A stretch of DNA of 25,652 nt from UBA2979 sp963694535 (GCA_963694535.1 CAVODE010000019.1:1-25652), one strand, 5' to 3'; counted from the first letter of the stretch, positions 16,965-24,685 are shown. The notes: a model not told the origin generated them from the letters alone. Program-made: numbers and translations.

Positions 16965-17624
16965 TTATCGATTCTCAATTTTAGTTATGTTTGATATTCC
17001 TGCTTCAACTCCGACGGTCCCAACAGAGGGAGGCGTTTGGAGTAAATTTTCTATCCGAGCAAAATCTGCCTGAATGAGGGGCAGATTGGTTAGCCGAGTC
17101 CTGAGCACATATGCTGGATGAAAAACTGGCATCACCCAACGGCCAGATTCATTAATAGCTTGTCCTCGTATCTTACTAATAGTCATGCCTGAGAACCATC
17201 GCGCCATAGCAAACTTTCCAAGAGTCACGATTACCCGAGGATTTACGAGTTCAATTTGCCGTGAAAGAAAGTCACCACAGGTCGCTACCTCAGTAGGTGT
17301 TGGGTCTCGATTTTCTGGTGGCCGACACTTAACGACGTTTGTGATGTAGACGTCGTTTCTCGTCAGTTTGATATCAGCTAGTAATTGATCTAGAAGTTTT
17401 CCACTTCGACCAACGAAAGGAAGACCTTGCTCATCTTCATTCTTACCGGGTGCTTCCCCAATTAGCATTAAATTACAAGGGACAGGTCCGCTCCCCGGAA
17501 CCGTCTGACTTCTCTCTCGAGCTAACTCACAGTTAGGGCAGTCGGAGATTTCTTTGTATAAGTTCCGCGCACTTGGGGCGAGACTTTCTTTATTGAAATT
17601 GAAAGGATTTTCTACCATCACCAT
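16965..17624 (-). CDS. Family-4 uracil-DNA glycosylase (iron-sulfur)
   Basis: Removes uracil from DNA to start base excision repair. Four cysteines suited to a 4Fe-4S cluster are at 29, 32 (CPNC), 100 (KCRPPENRDP) and 116. Motif 1 is GEAPGKNEDEQGLPFVGRSG (56-75) and motif 3 is HPAYVLR. The combination of CxxC and the later Cys pair separates family 4 from the cluster-free families. The 219-aa length is normal. Start codons ATG at 17624 or 17618 are both possible; neither has a strong ribosome-binding site. It opens a tightly spaced pair with RNase J. The 63-base gap before it carries a short palindrome, ACTTGTTCAAGT, of unknown meaning. Confidence 0.93.
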   Translation of the reverse strand: MVMVENPFNFNKESLAPSARNLYKEISDCPNCELARERSQTVPGSGPVPCNLMLIGEAPGKNEDEQGLPFVGRSGKLLDQLLADIKLTRNDVYITNVVKCRPPENRDPTPTEVATCGDFLSRQIELVNPRVIVTLGKFAMARWFSGMTISKIRGQAINESGRWVMPVFHPAYVLRTRLTNLPLIQADFARIENLLQTPPSVGTVGVEAGISNITKIENR

Positions 17625-17687
17625 TGATCATATCTGACTTGTTCAAGTTTTTACCGAAAAATTGAGAATACTGCGGTACTTAAAGGA

Positions 17688-18488
17688 TTAATCCTTGCTT
17701 CTTACTAGCCAGGCCAGTCCAACTCCGACAAAGTAAAGAACTATCACTGGAACGGCGACTAGAGATTGAGTTACAGGGTCAATTGTAGGGGTGACTATTG
17801 CTGATCCTAAAAATGCGCCTAAAATCGCCCAACGCCACCAGCCAAGTAATTTTCGGGAGGTTACTACTCCCAATTTAGCCATCCCCATAACTATCAAAGG
17901 GGTCTCGAAGGCTATCCCCAGTATTAACATCATCCGCGTAACAAAGTCTATGTACAGGCTGACTTGCCAATCATCTCGGGCCCAGCTGTCGCCGAAACTG
18001 AGTAGGAAAACTAGGGATAAGGGTAGAACAACAAAATATGCGAAGGCTAAGCCGCCCAGAAATGCGATCGATCCACCAATTACAATTGGGAGCACCCATC
18101 GTTTTTCCTTCTTGGTAAGAGCAGGACTGACAAAACGCATTGTTTGATATATCAAAACTGGCATTGCCAGCGCGATTCCACCCAATAGCGCGACTTTAAA
18201 AAGTGTAACGATCCTATCAAGTGGCCCCAGAGACTGAGGAGTCCATTGAGGATCATGAGCTCTGGCTGGCCCGAGCATGAGCTCGATAAATTCGAATCCG
18301 ATGGTGGGTATTAAAAGTGCGCCCGTGCTAATCGTTATTGCAATAGCAGACCACATGACGCGAGTCCGTAATTCAACCAGATGTTCAATAAGGGTCATGT
18401 CCTGCTGAGGCATATCATCTTCTGGCGACTCAGCGTCATCAAGTTCGCGCGGCCTATCGTCTTCTGAGATAGATTTATCGGATGTCAT
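17688..18488 (-). CDS. tatC: Twin-arginine translocase subunit TatC
   Basis: Membrane core of the Tat pathway, which exports folded proteins carrying twin-arginine signals. An acidic soluble N-terminus of about 30 residues precedes HLVELRTRVMW, the conserved cytoplasmic signal-binding segment. Six hydrophobic spans follow at about 45-70, 95-117, 135-165, 185-205, 218-235 and 240-260. Conserved features visible are FVSPALTKKEKRW, AYFVVLPLSL and the membrane Glu in GIAFETPLIV. The 266-aa length is typical. It begins 11 bases after the tatA stop, forming a tatAC pair. Confidence 0.95.
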   Translation of the reverse strand: MTSDKSISEDDRPRELDDAESPEDDMPQQDMTLIEHLVELRTRVMWSAIAITISTGALLIPTIGFEFIELMLGPARAHDPQWTPQSLGPLDRIVTLFKVALLGGIALAMPVLIYQTMRFVSPALTKKEKRWVLPIVIGGSIAFLGGLAFAYFVVLPLSLVFLLSFGDSWARDDWQVSLYIDFVTRMMLILGIAFETPLIVMGMAKLGVVTSRKLLGWWRWAILGAFLGSAIVTPTIDPVTQSLVAVPVIVLYFVGVGLAWLVRSKD

Positions 18489-18499
18489 TTGATACCAAT

Positions 18500-18928
18500 T
18501 TAAGACTTCTCTTCATGGTCACTGCCCGTAATTAGGCGGAGTTCCCCAGACTCTTTACTTGGAGAAAGTGACTCAGTGTCGAGCGGTTCGATAATAGATG
18601 GTCGAGGCTCATCAAACTGCCCTAGTTCATGATTTGTTTCGTTGATGAGATTTTCGACCTGCTTCCCTTCAATGGCTAAATCTGATTGGAGGTCAGTGGC
18701 GAGGTCTCGGATTTCCTGTAGATCGTTTCCTTGAGCAATCACTTCCTCTTGAATTTCGTCGACAGCTTCTTTCACATCTTTCATTACTTCAGTACTAAAG
18801 GCACGGGCATACTTGAACCACTTGCCTGCTTGGCTCATCATCTCAGGAAACTTATTTGGCCCGACAATGATCAAACCAATTATTGCTACTAGTAGTGCCT
18901 CGAATAAGCCAACGCCGAAGAGATTCAT
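18500..18928 (-). CDS. tatA: Twin-arginine translocase subunit TatA/TatB family
   Basis: Pore-forming or docking partner of TatC. One N-terminal membrane helix (FGVGLFEALLVAIIGLIIVG, about 4-23) is followed by the hinge GPNKFPE and an amphipathic helix (MMSQAGKWFKYARAFSTEV). The charged tail to residue 142 is probably coiled coil then disordered. The FG-x-G-x-x-E start and the GP hinge are diagnostic of the TatA/B family. The tail is longer than in most TatA proteins and closer to TatB, so A versus B is unclear; with only one member beside TatC it may serve both roles. A 113-base gap separates it from acpP and could hold a promoter, but I see no convincing one. Confidence 0.9.
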   Translation of the reverse strand: MNLFGVGLFEALLVAIIGLIIVGPNKFPEMMSQAGKWFKYARAFSTEVMKDVKEAVDEIQEEVIAQGNDLQEIRDLATDLQSDLAIEGKQVENLINETNHELGQFDEPRPSIIEPLDTESLSPSKESGELRLITGSDHEEKS

Positions 18929-19041
18929 ATCTGAATGATACCTTGCCAGTAGATAAAAGGATAAGTGACGTTAGAGCTAACCAAACCCGACGCGAAAAAG
19001 AACTGAGTGTTCAAACTGTCGGACTATGAATTATGCCCTGA

Positions 19042-19299
19042 TTATTCTTCTACACCAGCTCCTTTGAGATGATCTACTGCGTCTTGAACAGTCCGAATTT
19101 TTTCGGCATCATCGTCAGAAATCTCCAGTGTATTTTCGTCGGTTGAGAACTCTTCCTCGAATGACATGATGAGTTCAACAAGGTCTAAAGAATCTGCATT
19201 GAGGTCATCGATAAATGATGCGCCTATTACAACTTCATCTTCTTCAACTCCTAGTTGTTCCGTGACCAAATCTCGCACTCTCTCAAAGATTGACGCCAT
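19042..19299 (-). CDS. acpP: Acyl carrier protein
   Basis: Carries growing acyl chains on a phosphopantetheine arm in type II fatty acid synthesis. The attachment site is Ser37 in LNADSLDLVELI. The rest is the usual acidic four-helix pattern, with the ISDDDAEKIRTVQDAV segment near the C-terminus. At 85 aa it is slightly longer than most; there is a short insertion, EFSTDENTLEIS, where many have EFxIEIP. A purine-rich AGGAAGGGA lies upstream of the ATG. It is the last fatty acid gene of the cluster, 36 bases after nusB. Confidence 0.96.
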   Translation of the reverse strand: MASIFERVRDLVTEQLGVEEDEVVIGASFIDDLNADSLDLVELIMSFEEEFSTDENTLEISDDDAEKIRTVQDAVDHLKGAGVEE

Positions 19300-19335
19300 C
19301 GTAATTAGTCCCTTCCTATACTTCTATATTCCTAT

Positions 19336-19791
19336 TTAAGAATCCTCGTCTCGAACGATACCACCCAGTACTCCATTTACGAAACGTCCAGACGATTCGG
19401 ACCCAAATTTCTTAGCGATTTTTACCGCTTCATTAATCGCCACGCTTGCGGGGGTAGTATCGCTTTCAAGAGTATCGAACAGTAACTCGTAGACAGCAAG
19501 CCGTAATATTGCTCGATCGACAGGGGACATTGACTCAAGAGGGAATGCAGACGCAAACTGCACAATTTTCGAATCGATTGCTGGCTGATTTTTACTAATT
19601 CCTTCAATTAACCTTCGGGCAAACTTCGTGTTTTCTGCCACAACTCCTCGATCAGAGAAGAATCGAGTTAATGTATCACTTGAAGAAGAGCCTCCGGAAT
19701 CGCTTGCATACATTGCTTGGAACACAAGTTCGCGGGCAGAACTTCGAGATAAACTTTTGTGACTCTTAGCTGAATTCTTGTCGGTCACCAT
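19336..19791 (-). CDS. nusB: Transcription antitermination factor NusB
   Basis: All-helical RNA-binding factor that joins NusE/S10 in antitermination complexes on rRNA operons. Signatures are SSARELVFQAMYASD (17-31), FARRLIEGI, MSPVDRAILRLAVYELLF and VAINEAVKIAKKFGSESSGRFVNGVLGGI. The 151-aa length is normal. The ATG directly abuts the fabG stop codon (TAAATG), so it is translated from the fatty acid message. In many bacteria nusB follows ribH; here it lies between fabG and acpP, far from ribH. Confidence 0.95.
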   Translation of the reverse strand: MVTDKNSAKSHKSLSRSSARELVFQAMYASDSGGSSSSDTLTRFFSDRGVVAENTKFARRLIEGISKNQPAIDSKIVQFASAFPLESMSPVDRAILRLAVYELLFDTLESDTTPASVAINEAVKIAKKFGSESSGRFVNGVLGGIVRDEDS

Positions 19792-20568
19792 TTATGCCGT
19801 AACCAATCCGCCGTCTACATTGATTACTTGGCCCGTGATATAGCTTGCGCTCTCGGAGGCCAAAAAACCAACAATTGGTGCGATTTCTCGTGGTTCAGCT
19901 GCGCGACCAATCGGAATTCGAGTGACTATTGCTTCGAGCTGTTGATCTGTGAGAGATGCTGTCATATCTGTTTTTACGTATCCAGGTGCGACAGCATTCA
20001 CGGTTATATTTCGCGACGCAACTTCTTGGGCGAGGGAGCGTGTAAAACCGTGGATACCTGACTTCGCCGCAGCGTAATTTGATTGTCCGGCCTGACCGAC
20101 AACACCAACCACGGACGAAATGTTGATTATACGACCCCACTTTTGCTTCACCATCGTTTTGACAGCCGCTTTTGAAGTTAGGAATTGGCCGCGCAAATTG
20201 GTTTCAATTACGCGATCCCACTGTTCCTCGGACATTCTCATAAGCAGTACGTCGTCTGTTACTCCCGCGTTGTTTACCAAAATATCAAGCCTGCCAAATT
20301 GTTTGCTAATCTCCTTAAAAGTATTTGCTACATTTGATGAATCTGTTATTTCTAGCGGGGTTGCCAAGCACTTTGTCCCATATGTTTGTTGGATCTGTTT
20401 GGAGAACTGTTCTGCCTCAGTTTTATTTGATCGATACGTAACTATGGTGTGAGCACCTTGTTGCGCAAGCTGCTCTGTTATCGCGGATCCTATTCCTTTA
20501 GTTCCAGCCGTAACAATGGCAACTTTACCCTTCAGACTGAAAGAAATCGGAGAATCGATTGAGGTCAT
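19792..20568 (-). CDS. fabG: 3-oxoacyl-[acyl-carrier-protein] reductase
   Basis: NADPH-dependent short-chain dehydrogenase that reduces 3-oxoacyl-ACP in fatty acid elongation. The cofactor loop is TAGTKGIG (20-27), a mild variant of TGGSRGIG. NNAG is at 99-102. The catalytic residues are Ser152 (INISSVVG), Tyr165 and Lys169 (SNYAAAKSG). APGYVKTDMT and the C-terminal YITGQVINVDGG are typical of FabG. The length is 258 aa. The start overlaps fabD by four bases (ATGA) and the gene is followed immediately by nusB. The position between fabD and acpP supports FabG rather than a general dehydrogenase. Confidence 0.95.
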   Translation of the reverse strand: MTSIDSPISFSLKGKVAIVTAGTKGIGSAITEQLAQQGAHTIVTYRSNKTEAEQFSKQIQQTYGTKCLATPLEITDSSNVANTFKEISKQFGRLDILVNNAGVTDDVLLMRMSEEQWDRVIETNLRGQFLTSKAAVKTMVKQKWGRIINISSVVGVVGQAGQSNYAAAKSGIHGFTRSLAQEVASRNITVNAVAPGYVKTDMTASLTDQQLEAIVTRIPIGRAAEPREIAPIVGFLASESASYITGQVINVDGGLVTA

Positions 20569-21539
20569 GAGGAAATAAAATCTTCACTTTTTCCAATATT
20601 CCGCAGAATAAGGTCTCGGTTGGTTCTTTTTGCAGCGCCGGTTAAGACTCGTCCCGGTCCAAACTCGATGACGTTAGTTACTCCTTGTTCAACCATCTCT
20701 AAAACGCCATCTAACCAGCGCACTGGTTGAGTTATTTGGGCGTGTAATTCATGACTTATGAATTTTGCTTCAGGGATAATTACGCCAGTCACATTCGAAA
20801 TTACGTCTATTTCTAATTCCCTGAATGAAGTTTCATTGAGAACAGTTTCCATACCCTCTGCTGCTGACTGCATTAGCGGTGTGTGGAATGCTCCGGCAAC
20901 GGTTAACGGAACTACTTTTGATGCGCCTTGACTCGCAGCCAAGTCATTCGCTATTTTAACGCTCGAAGTGGTGCCACCTATTGTGATATTGCCGGGCGCA
21001 TTCACATTACAAAGATGCGCGCCAGACTCACTGCAAATCTTTTCGACGTGTTCGACTTCTAGCCCAAGAATGGCTGCCATCGTACCCTGTGAATTGTCAC
21101 AAGCCTCCTGCATTAGCTGTCCTCGTTTCCGGACTAACCTTATTCCGTCCGAAAATGAACAAGCTCCAGATACGATCAGAGCAGCATATTCACCTAAAGA
21201 ATGGCCGGCGATTAATCCTGCTTTGTTTGTAACTATTCCTGATTTCCAGCTTGCTAGAAGAGCTGCGATTGAATGAACCACTAATGCCGGTTGCGTAAAT
21301 TCAGTTTGCATTAATTTTTCAGGAGGGCCACTAAAGCACAGCTCAGAAAGATTGAAGCCGAGAATGTTATCAGCATATTCGAAGGTAGCTCGCGCAATTG
21401 GAAATTCCTCAAATAGGTCTGCACCCATTCCGACTGCTTGAGCGCCTTGGCCGGGGAAAAACCAAGCTGTAGAGCGGTCCGTGGGAAGGTCTCTCAATTC
21501 AGCTAGAGCATCGTCTACTCCGAGACTAAGAGCACTCAT
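20565..21539 (-). CDS. fabD: Malonyl-CoA:ACP transacylase
   Basis: Transfers malonyl groups from CoA to acyl carrier protein for chain elongation. The N-terminal FFPGQGAQAVGMG (27-39) and the nucleophile motif GHSLGEYAAL (Ser114) are clear. The partner His219 lies in GAFHTPLM. FGPGRVLTG is near the C-terminus. The length of 324 aa is normal, with an N-terminal extension of about 20 residues before the first conserved motif. The ATG at 21539 follows the rpmF stop by one base and the 3' end overlaps fabG by four bases, indicating an operon. Confidence 0.95.
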   Translation of the reverse strand: MSALSLGVDDALAELRDLPTDRSTAWFFPGQGAQAVGMGADLFEEFPIARATFEYADNILGFNLSELCFSGPPEKLMQTEFTQPALVVHSIAALLASWKSGIVTNKAGLIAGHSLGEYAALIVSGACSFSDGIRLVRKRGQLMQEACDNSQGTMAAILGLEVEHVEKICSESGAHLCNVNAPGNITIGGTTSSVKIANDLAASQGASKVVPLTVAGAFHTPLMQSAAEGMETVLNETSFRELEIDVISNVTGVIIPEAKFISHELHAQITQPVRWLDGVLEMVEQGVTNVIEFGPGRVLTGAAKRTNRDLILRNIGKSEDFISS

Positions 21540-21540
21540 A

Positions 21541-21735
21541 CTAGTTCGCGTTCAGTTGTAGGTCATTGTCTTCCCGCAGTGGACGACCCTTTCGATCTCG
21601 CTCACCACCAGCTGTGTGATTTAACTTCCATTCACCATTCGACCTGTCACGAACGACTTGTGGAAGCCCCACATGGTGGTGACTTCGCCGGTGTAGCTGC
21701 TTAGCCTTTGGCGTTCTTCTTTTTGGGACTGCCAT
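21541..21735 (-). CDS. rpmF: Ribosomal protein L32 (bL32), cysteine-free form
   Basis: Large-subunit ribosomal protein. It starts with the hallmark MAVPKRRTPKAKQLHRRSHH, which fixes the start; AGGAG lies seven bases upstream. The C-terminal half keeps NGEWKLNH and GRPL spacing but has none of the four zinc-ribbon cysteines found in many L32 proteins: their positions are Asp, Asn, Gly and Arg by eye alignment. This is the zinc-independent type, also known in other bacteria. The length is 64 aa. It sits between the DUF177 gene and fabD, a widely conserved order. Confidence 0.95.
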   Translation of the reverse strand: MAVPKRRTPKAKQLHRRSHHHVGLPQVVRDRSNGEWKLNHTAGGERDRKGRPLREDNDLQLNAN

Positions 21736-21774
21736 GATCGGCTCCTACTCACTAATCTCCGGCGATACTTAATT

Positions 21775-22296
21775 CTATTTGAAATACTCTTTTAATGGAC
21801 CAAATTGATTATCTAATTCACTACTATCACATGCGCAGGTACTTTGGTTCAAGTCCTTTCCGCAAAATATGCAGATACCGGCACAAATTTCACGGCATTT
21901 TGGCGCGAGAGGAATTGCCGTCTCGGTGTACTGTCGTACCGCTTCGGCAATGTCCAGGATCATTCGATTGTTGATTCTGAAGACATCTTCATCAGCCGGG
22001 ATAGGCCGATTAGTATTTGGGTCAAATATAGGAAGATATTCCTCCTGAAATTCTATTTTAATTTCCTTGACGAATTCAGTGAGACAGCCAGAACATGCCA
22101 TAGACACATTTAGGACTGTTAGTTTTGCTGAGACAAGCACTCCTCGCTGAACTTTCACTATTTCAGCTGTCCCGTGAAAAGTAAGATTACCTTCGGGTGA
22201 GTGAATAGTTGGCGTACCAGTCTCAAAGCATATTTCTCGACGCGAGCCGATAGATTCTTGAAGGAGGGTACCAACGTTAAATTGTGTTGTAGTCAT
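21775..22296 (-). CDS. DUF177 / YceD family protein
   Basis: Member of the DUF177 (YceD) family, generally encoded just before rpmF and implicated in large-subunit rRNA maturation or accumulation. The N-terminal half is a beta-rich region; MACSGCLTEF (67-76) gives the usual CxxC. The C-terminal part carries a second cluster, C134, C138, C142, C145, C154 and C156, with the ICxFCGKDLNQ pattern typical of the family. The length is 173 aa. It is the first protein gene of the fatty acid train, about 70 bases after the RNase P RNA, with no strong ribosome-binding site before the ATG. Confidence 0.88.
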   Translation of the reverse strand: MTTTQFNVGTLLQESIGSRREICFETGTPTIHSPEGNLTFHGTAEIVKVQRGVLVSAKLTVLNVSMACSGCLTEFVKEIKIEFQEEYLPIFDPNTNRPIPADEDVFRINNRMILDIAEAVRQYTETAIPLAPKCREICAGICIFCGKDLNQSTCACDSSELDNQFGPLKEYFK

Positions 22297-22343
22297 TGAA
22301 ATTCTTTTTTCGAAATAAGAAATACATCTAGGTTTAATCTACT

Positions 22344-22357
22344 CCAGCAATTGCTGG
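22344..22357. repeat. 14-base perfect palindrome CCAGCAATTGCTGG
   Basis: A perfect inverted repeat in the short gap between the RNase P RNA 3' end and the DUF177 gene. It could be a repressor site for the downstream operon or a weak end-of-transcript stem. No T-run follows on the minus strand, which argues against a simple terminator. Confidence 0.5.
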
Positions 22358-22367
22358 ATTGGGCTAC

Positions 22368-22736
22368 GTTAGGGAGGCTTGTAAGCCGAATTCTGTAAAT
22401 TCAAAATGCCCAATTTTGAAAGTAACGACCATCCATCTGGGACGACGATTACTCGTCGCCTCAAGCAGCCTACCCGAGGATTAGACCGGACGTCTTTGGT
22501 CCTCCTATTTGGCCTTGCTCCAGGCGGGGTTTGCCCGGCCGCCATGTTGCCATGACGCCGGTGCGCTCTTACCGCACCATTTCACCCTTACCGTTTAGAA
22601 CGGCGGTTTGTTTCTGTTGCACTTTCCGTCGGCTTTCACCGCCCGGCCGTTAGCCGGCGCCCTGTCCGGAGGAGTTCGGACTTTCCTCTGCCAGAACCGT
22701 AATGGTTACTGGCAGCGATCGTTCAGCCTCCCTAAC
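22368..22736 (-). ncRNA. rnpB: RNase P RNA (bacterial class A)
   Basis: Catalytic RNA that removes 5' leaders from pre-tRNAs. On the minus strand the ends form a perfect 12-bp P1 helix: AGCCTCCCTAAC at 22725-22736 and GTTAGGGAGGCT at 22368-22379. The conserved core GAGGAAAGTCCGAACTCC is at 22688-22671. GGGTGAAATGGTGCGGTAAGAGCGCACC-type sequence, the GGCAAACCCC loop and the 3' core with GATGGATGGTCG and TTCGGCTTACAAGCC are all present in the expected order. The total is about 369 nt. Exact ends are inferred from P1. It accounts for the 487-base stretch without a protein gene between 22297 and 22783. Confidence 0.95.
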
Positions 22737-22742
22737 AAGCCA

Positions 22743-22771
22743 AGTTTAGCATCATTTAATTAGAGTTTGTA
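22743..22771 (-). promoter_or_regulatory. Possible promoter of the RNase P RNA gene
   Basis: On the minus strand TAAACT (22748-22743) lies six bases before the inferred RNA 5' end, with TACAAA 17 bases further upstream. The -10 spacing is right but the -35 match is poor, so this is a weak visual prediction. Confidence 0.3.
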
Positions 22772-22783
22772 TGGGGGCATATT

Positions 22784-24127
22784 TTATGAATGTTCCACGG
22801 GCCTCATGAAGATATCTATTCTGGCGGGCCCGGTTGTTATGTGATGGACCACAGTCTGCAGAGCTCGCTTCAGCTCCGAACGAGACAAATCAGACCACGT
22901 GTTTTGTAAGACTTTTATTGTCTCCGATGAGTTTCGATCAAGTTGTGACAAAACCTCAGCTCTGGAAAAGATGCTTTCTAGGCTCAGCTCACCAGAACTA
23001 GCGACTGCCTGCTGAAATGTTGACCGGTTTTCAGCCCAGCGATTGATCGTGGTGGCTAGTGCACGATCATGACGCTCGACACGTGCTCTAGCAGTCGCTA
23101 GATCTTGTGCCTGCCTACGATCAACATCCACAAACATGAAATCATTGGTTATTATCTTAAGTTTAATCCGCTCTAAAAGGTCTATTTCTTCCTGTGATCT
23201 GTAATTACAACGCCCTTGATTTGTGGCGGCTGAGCATCTGTATAGCAGAGAGATAGGCCCTGATGGACTATCTCTTCGAGCAGCCCCGATCATTCTTGAT
23301 CCACATTCTGAACAGCGAATTAGGCCAGATAAGAGATAGTTATGACGGGTTTGGCGGAGTGACCTTTGATTGTCAATTTCTTTGCGGCGACCGGTCATTT
23401 TTTCGTTTGCGGAACGAAATTGTTCGATAGAAATTATCGCAGCGTGTGAGCTTGGGACCACTGTTCCTGCACGATGATAGGTTCCTGTGTAAACCTCATT
23501 CTGAAGAATACTCCTGACGGACGAGACTGCCCAGTTATTTCCGCGACGTGTTGTTATTTCAGAGTCATTTAGTTGCCGGGTAATTTTTCTCAGACCGAGA
23601 TTTCCCTCTAGGTAAAGACGAAAAATCATCTGCACAACTTCTGACTCATCGAGGTTGATAGATAAATTACGATTGCTTACTGAGTAACCAAAAGGAACGC
23701 GGCCAAGAACATATGTTTTTCTGGCGAGCTCTCGCATGGCTGCTTTTGATCGCTCTCTACTTAATTCTGTGGCGGCTCGATTATGCCAGCTAATCCTCAA
23801 GGCGTCTTGGATGGTAATTCCATTGGCAAGCAGTACTTCAGCACCTGAGTGAAGGATCGCAGTTATACATCTTGCTTGCTCTAGGGCTGTTTTGCCGAAA
23901 ACCTCTATCGTTACAGCCAGAATGAGAACTAACTTTCTAGGCTCGCTTAGAATTGCCGCCAACAATTCGGTTTGAGCCTTGTATTCCTCTGATTCAGATG
24001 CGATAAAAAGTTTTTCCAGATTCAGATGCTCTTCTTGGCACGCGAGCTCGATAACCTCGGTTTGAACGCGGTTATCAGCATCCTTAAGTTCATTGACATA
24101 ACCGACAACGAAAGTGTTATCTGTCAT
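22784..24127 (-). CDS. Large serine-recombinase-like protein with apparently lost catalytic motif
   Basis: Residues about 141-220 (GRVPFGYSV, LDESEVVQMIFRLYLEG, ITTRRGNNWAVSSVRSIL) match the recombinase domain of large serine recombinases. They are followed by a zinc ribbon with C272, C275, C298 and C307, then a helical, probably coiled-coil region to residue 447. The N-terminal 140 residues occupy the place of the resolvase catalytic domain, but the usual YxRxS start is YVNEL (10-14), so both the Arg and the Ser nucleophile are absent. The D-x-x-SG-x-x-x-RP and dRxxR stretches are not recognisable either. I chose the ATG at 24127; a TTG two codons earlier is possible. No second reading frame supplying a catalytic domain fits in the 36-base gap to the upstream gene. 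It may be a DNA-binding protein derived from a recombinase, or a decayed integrase. Confidence 0.85.
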   Translation of the reverse strand: MTDNTFVVGYVNELKDADNRVQTEVIELACQEEHLNLEKLFIASESEEYKAQTELLAAILSEPRKLVLILAVTIEVFGKTALEQARCITAILHSGAEVLLANGITIQDALRISWHNRAATELSRERSKAAMRELARKTYVLGRVPFGYSVSNRNLSINLDESEVVQMIFRLYLEGNLGLRKITRQLNDSEITTRRGNNWAVSSVRSILQNEVYTGTYHRAGTVVPSSHAAIISIEQFRSANEKMTGRRKEIDNQRSLRQTRHNYLLSGLIRCSECGSRMIGAARRDSPSGPISLLYRCSAATNQGRCNYRSQEEIDLLERIKLKIITNDFMFVDVDRRQAQDLATARARVERHDRALATTINRWAENRSTFQQAVASSGELSLESIFSRAEVLSQLDRNSSETIKVLQNTWSDLSRSELKRALQTVVHHITTGPARIDIFMRPVEHS

Positions 24128-24163
24128 TACCAAAAAACCTCGGACTTTGCAAAGATTTCAGCT

Positions 24164-24583
24164 CTAACGCTCCATTAAAAGCTTCCCGTAGGAAGAAACT
24201 CTATCTACTTGCACACAGACGGCTTTACCGAGTCGTTCAGGGTCTCTTTCTTGTTCGCCGGGATGCGATTCTAGATATATTCTAGATTGATCTTCACTCG
24301 ATTCAGCCATGTGAGCTCGACCCTGAAATAGCCAGATCTGTTTTTTTTTCGAATTTCTATACAGAAGTGTGACTTTGTTATGCAATTCGATTCGTTTTAG
24401 GAAACCTGCCTCAGGATTGCGAACCCAAATTCCAATAGTTTCTTGGTCATGGACATGGGCACTGCCATAGAACGACATGGTAGGGTAACCGTCATTTTCT
24501 ACTGATGAGCAAATTACAGGGCATCCGTCATCAAGCGCGGCATCTAATGCGCTTTTCATCTCGGCTGTTAAGTTAACTGACAC
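24164..24583 (-). CDS. Pyridoxamine 5'-phosphate oxidase-like flavin split-barrel protein
   Basis: Small 139-aa protein of the FMN/F420-binding split-barrel superfamily. The pattern is an N-terminal helix (LTAEMKSALDAALDDG), then beta strands PVICSSVENDGYPTMSFYGSAHV, IGIWVRNPEAGFLKRIELHNKVTLLY-type core and WLFQGRAHM. The substrate is unknown; such proteins include flavin reductases, biliverdin or heme-linked enzymes and uncharacterised oxidoreductases. The GTG start at 24583 is strongly supported by GGGAGG six bases upstream; a nearby ATG is out of frame. It precedes the recombinase-like gene by 36 bases on the same strand and diverges from murE. Confidence 0.8.
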   Translation of the reverse strand: MSVNLTAEMKSALDAALDDGCPVICSSVENDGYPTMSFYGSAHVHDQETIGIWVRNPEAGFLKRIELHNKVTLLYRNSKKKQIWLFQGRAHMAESSEDQSRIYLESHPGEQERDPERLGKAVCVQVDRVSSYGKLLMER

Positions 24584-24685
24584 GACATTCCTCCCACTTA
24601 TTTCGTTTAGGTTAGCATGTAGGATGAAAATAAATTAGTAGGGACTGGTAGCGGCCCATTTTCGTAATAGTTTGAGGACAAATCC

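Noticed and set aside
17635..17650. ACTTGTTCAAGT palindrome followed by a T-run before the glycosylase gene
   Set aside because: The stem is only five pairs with a two-base centre, and the T-run is on the plus strand where no gene ends, so neither a terminator nor a known operator is supported.
17791..18147. Open frame of 118 codons opposite tatC
   Set aside because: Shadow of the hydrophobic tatC frame; composition is that of an antisense translation and no motif is seen.
22297..22367. Intrinsic terminator for the RNase P RNA
   Set aside because: The only stem (22344-22357) is not followed by a T-run on the minus strand.
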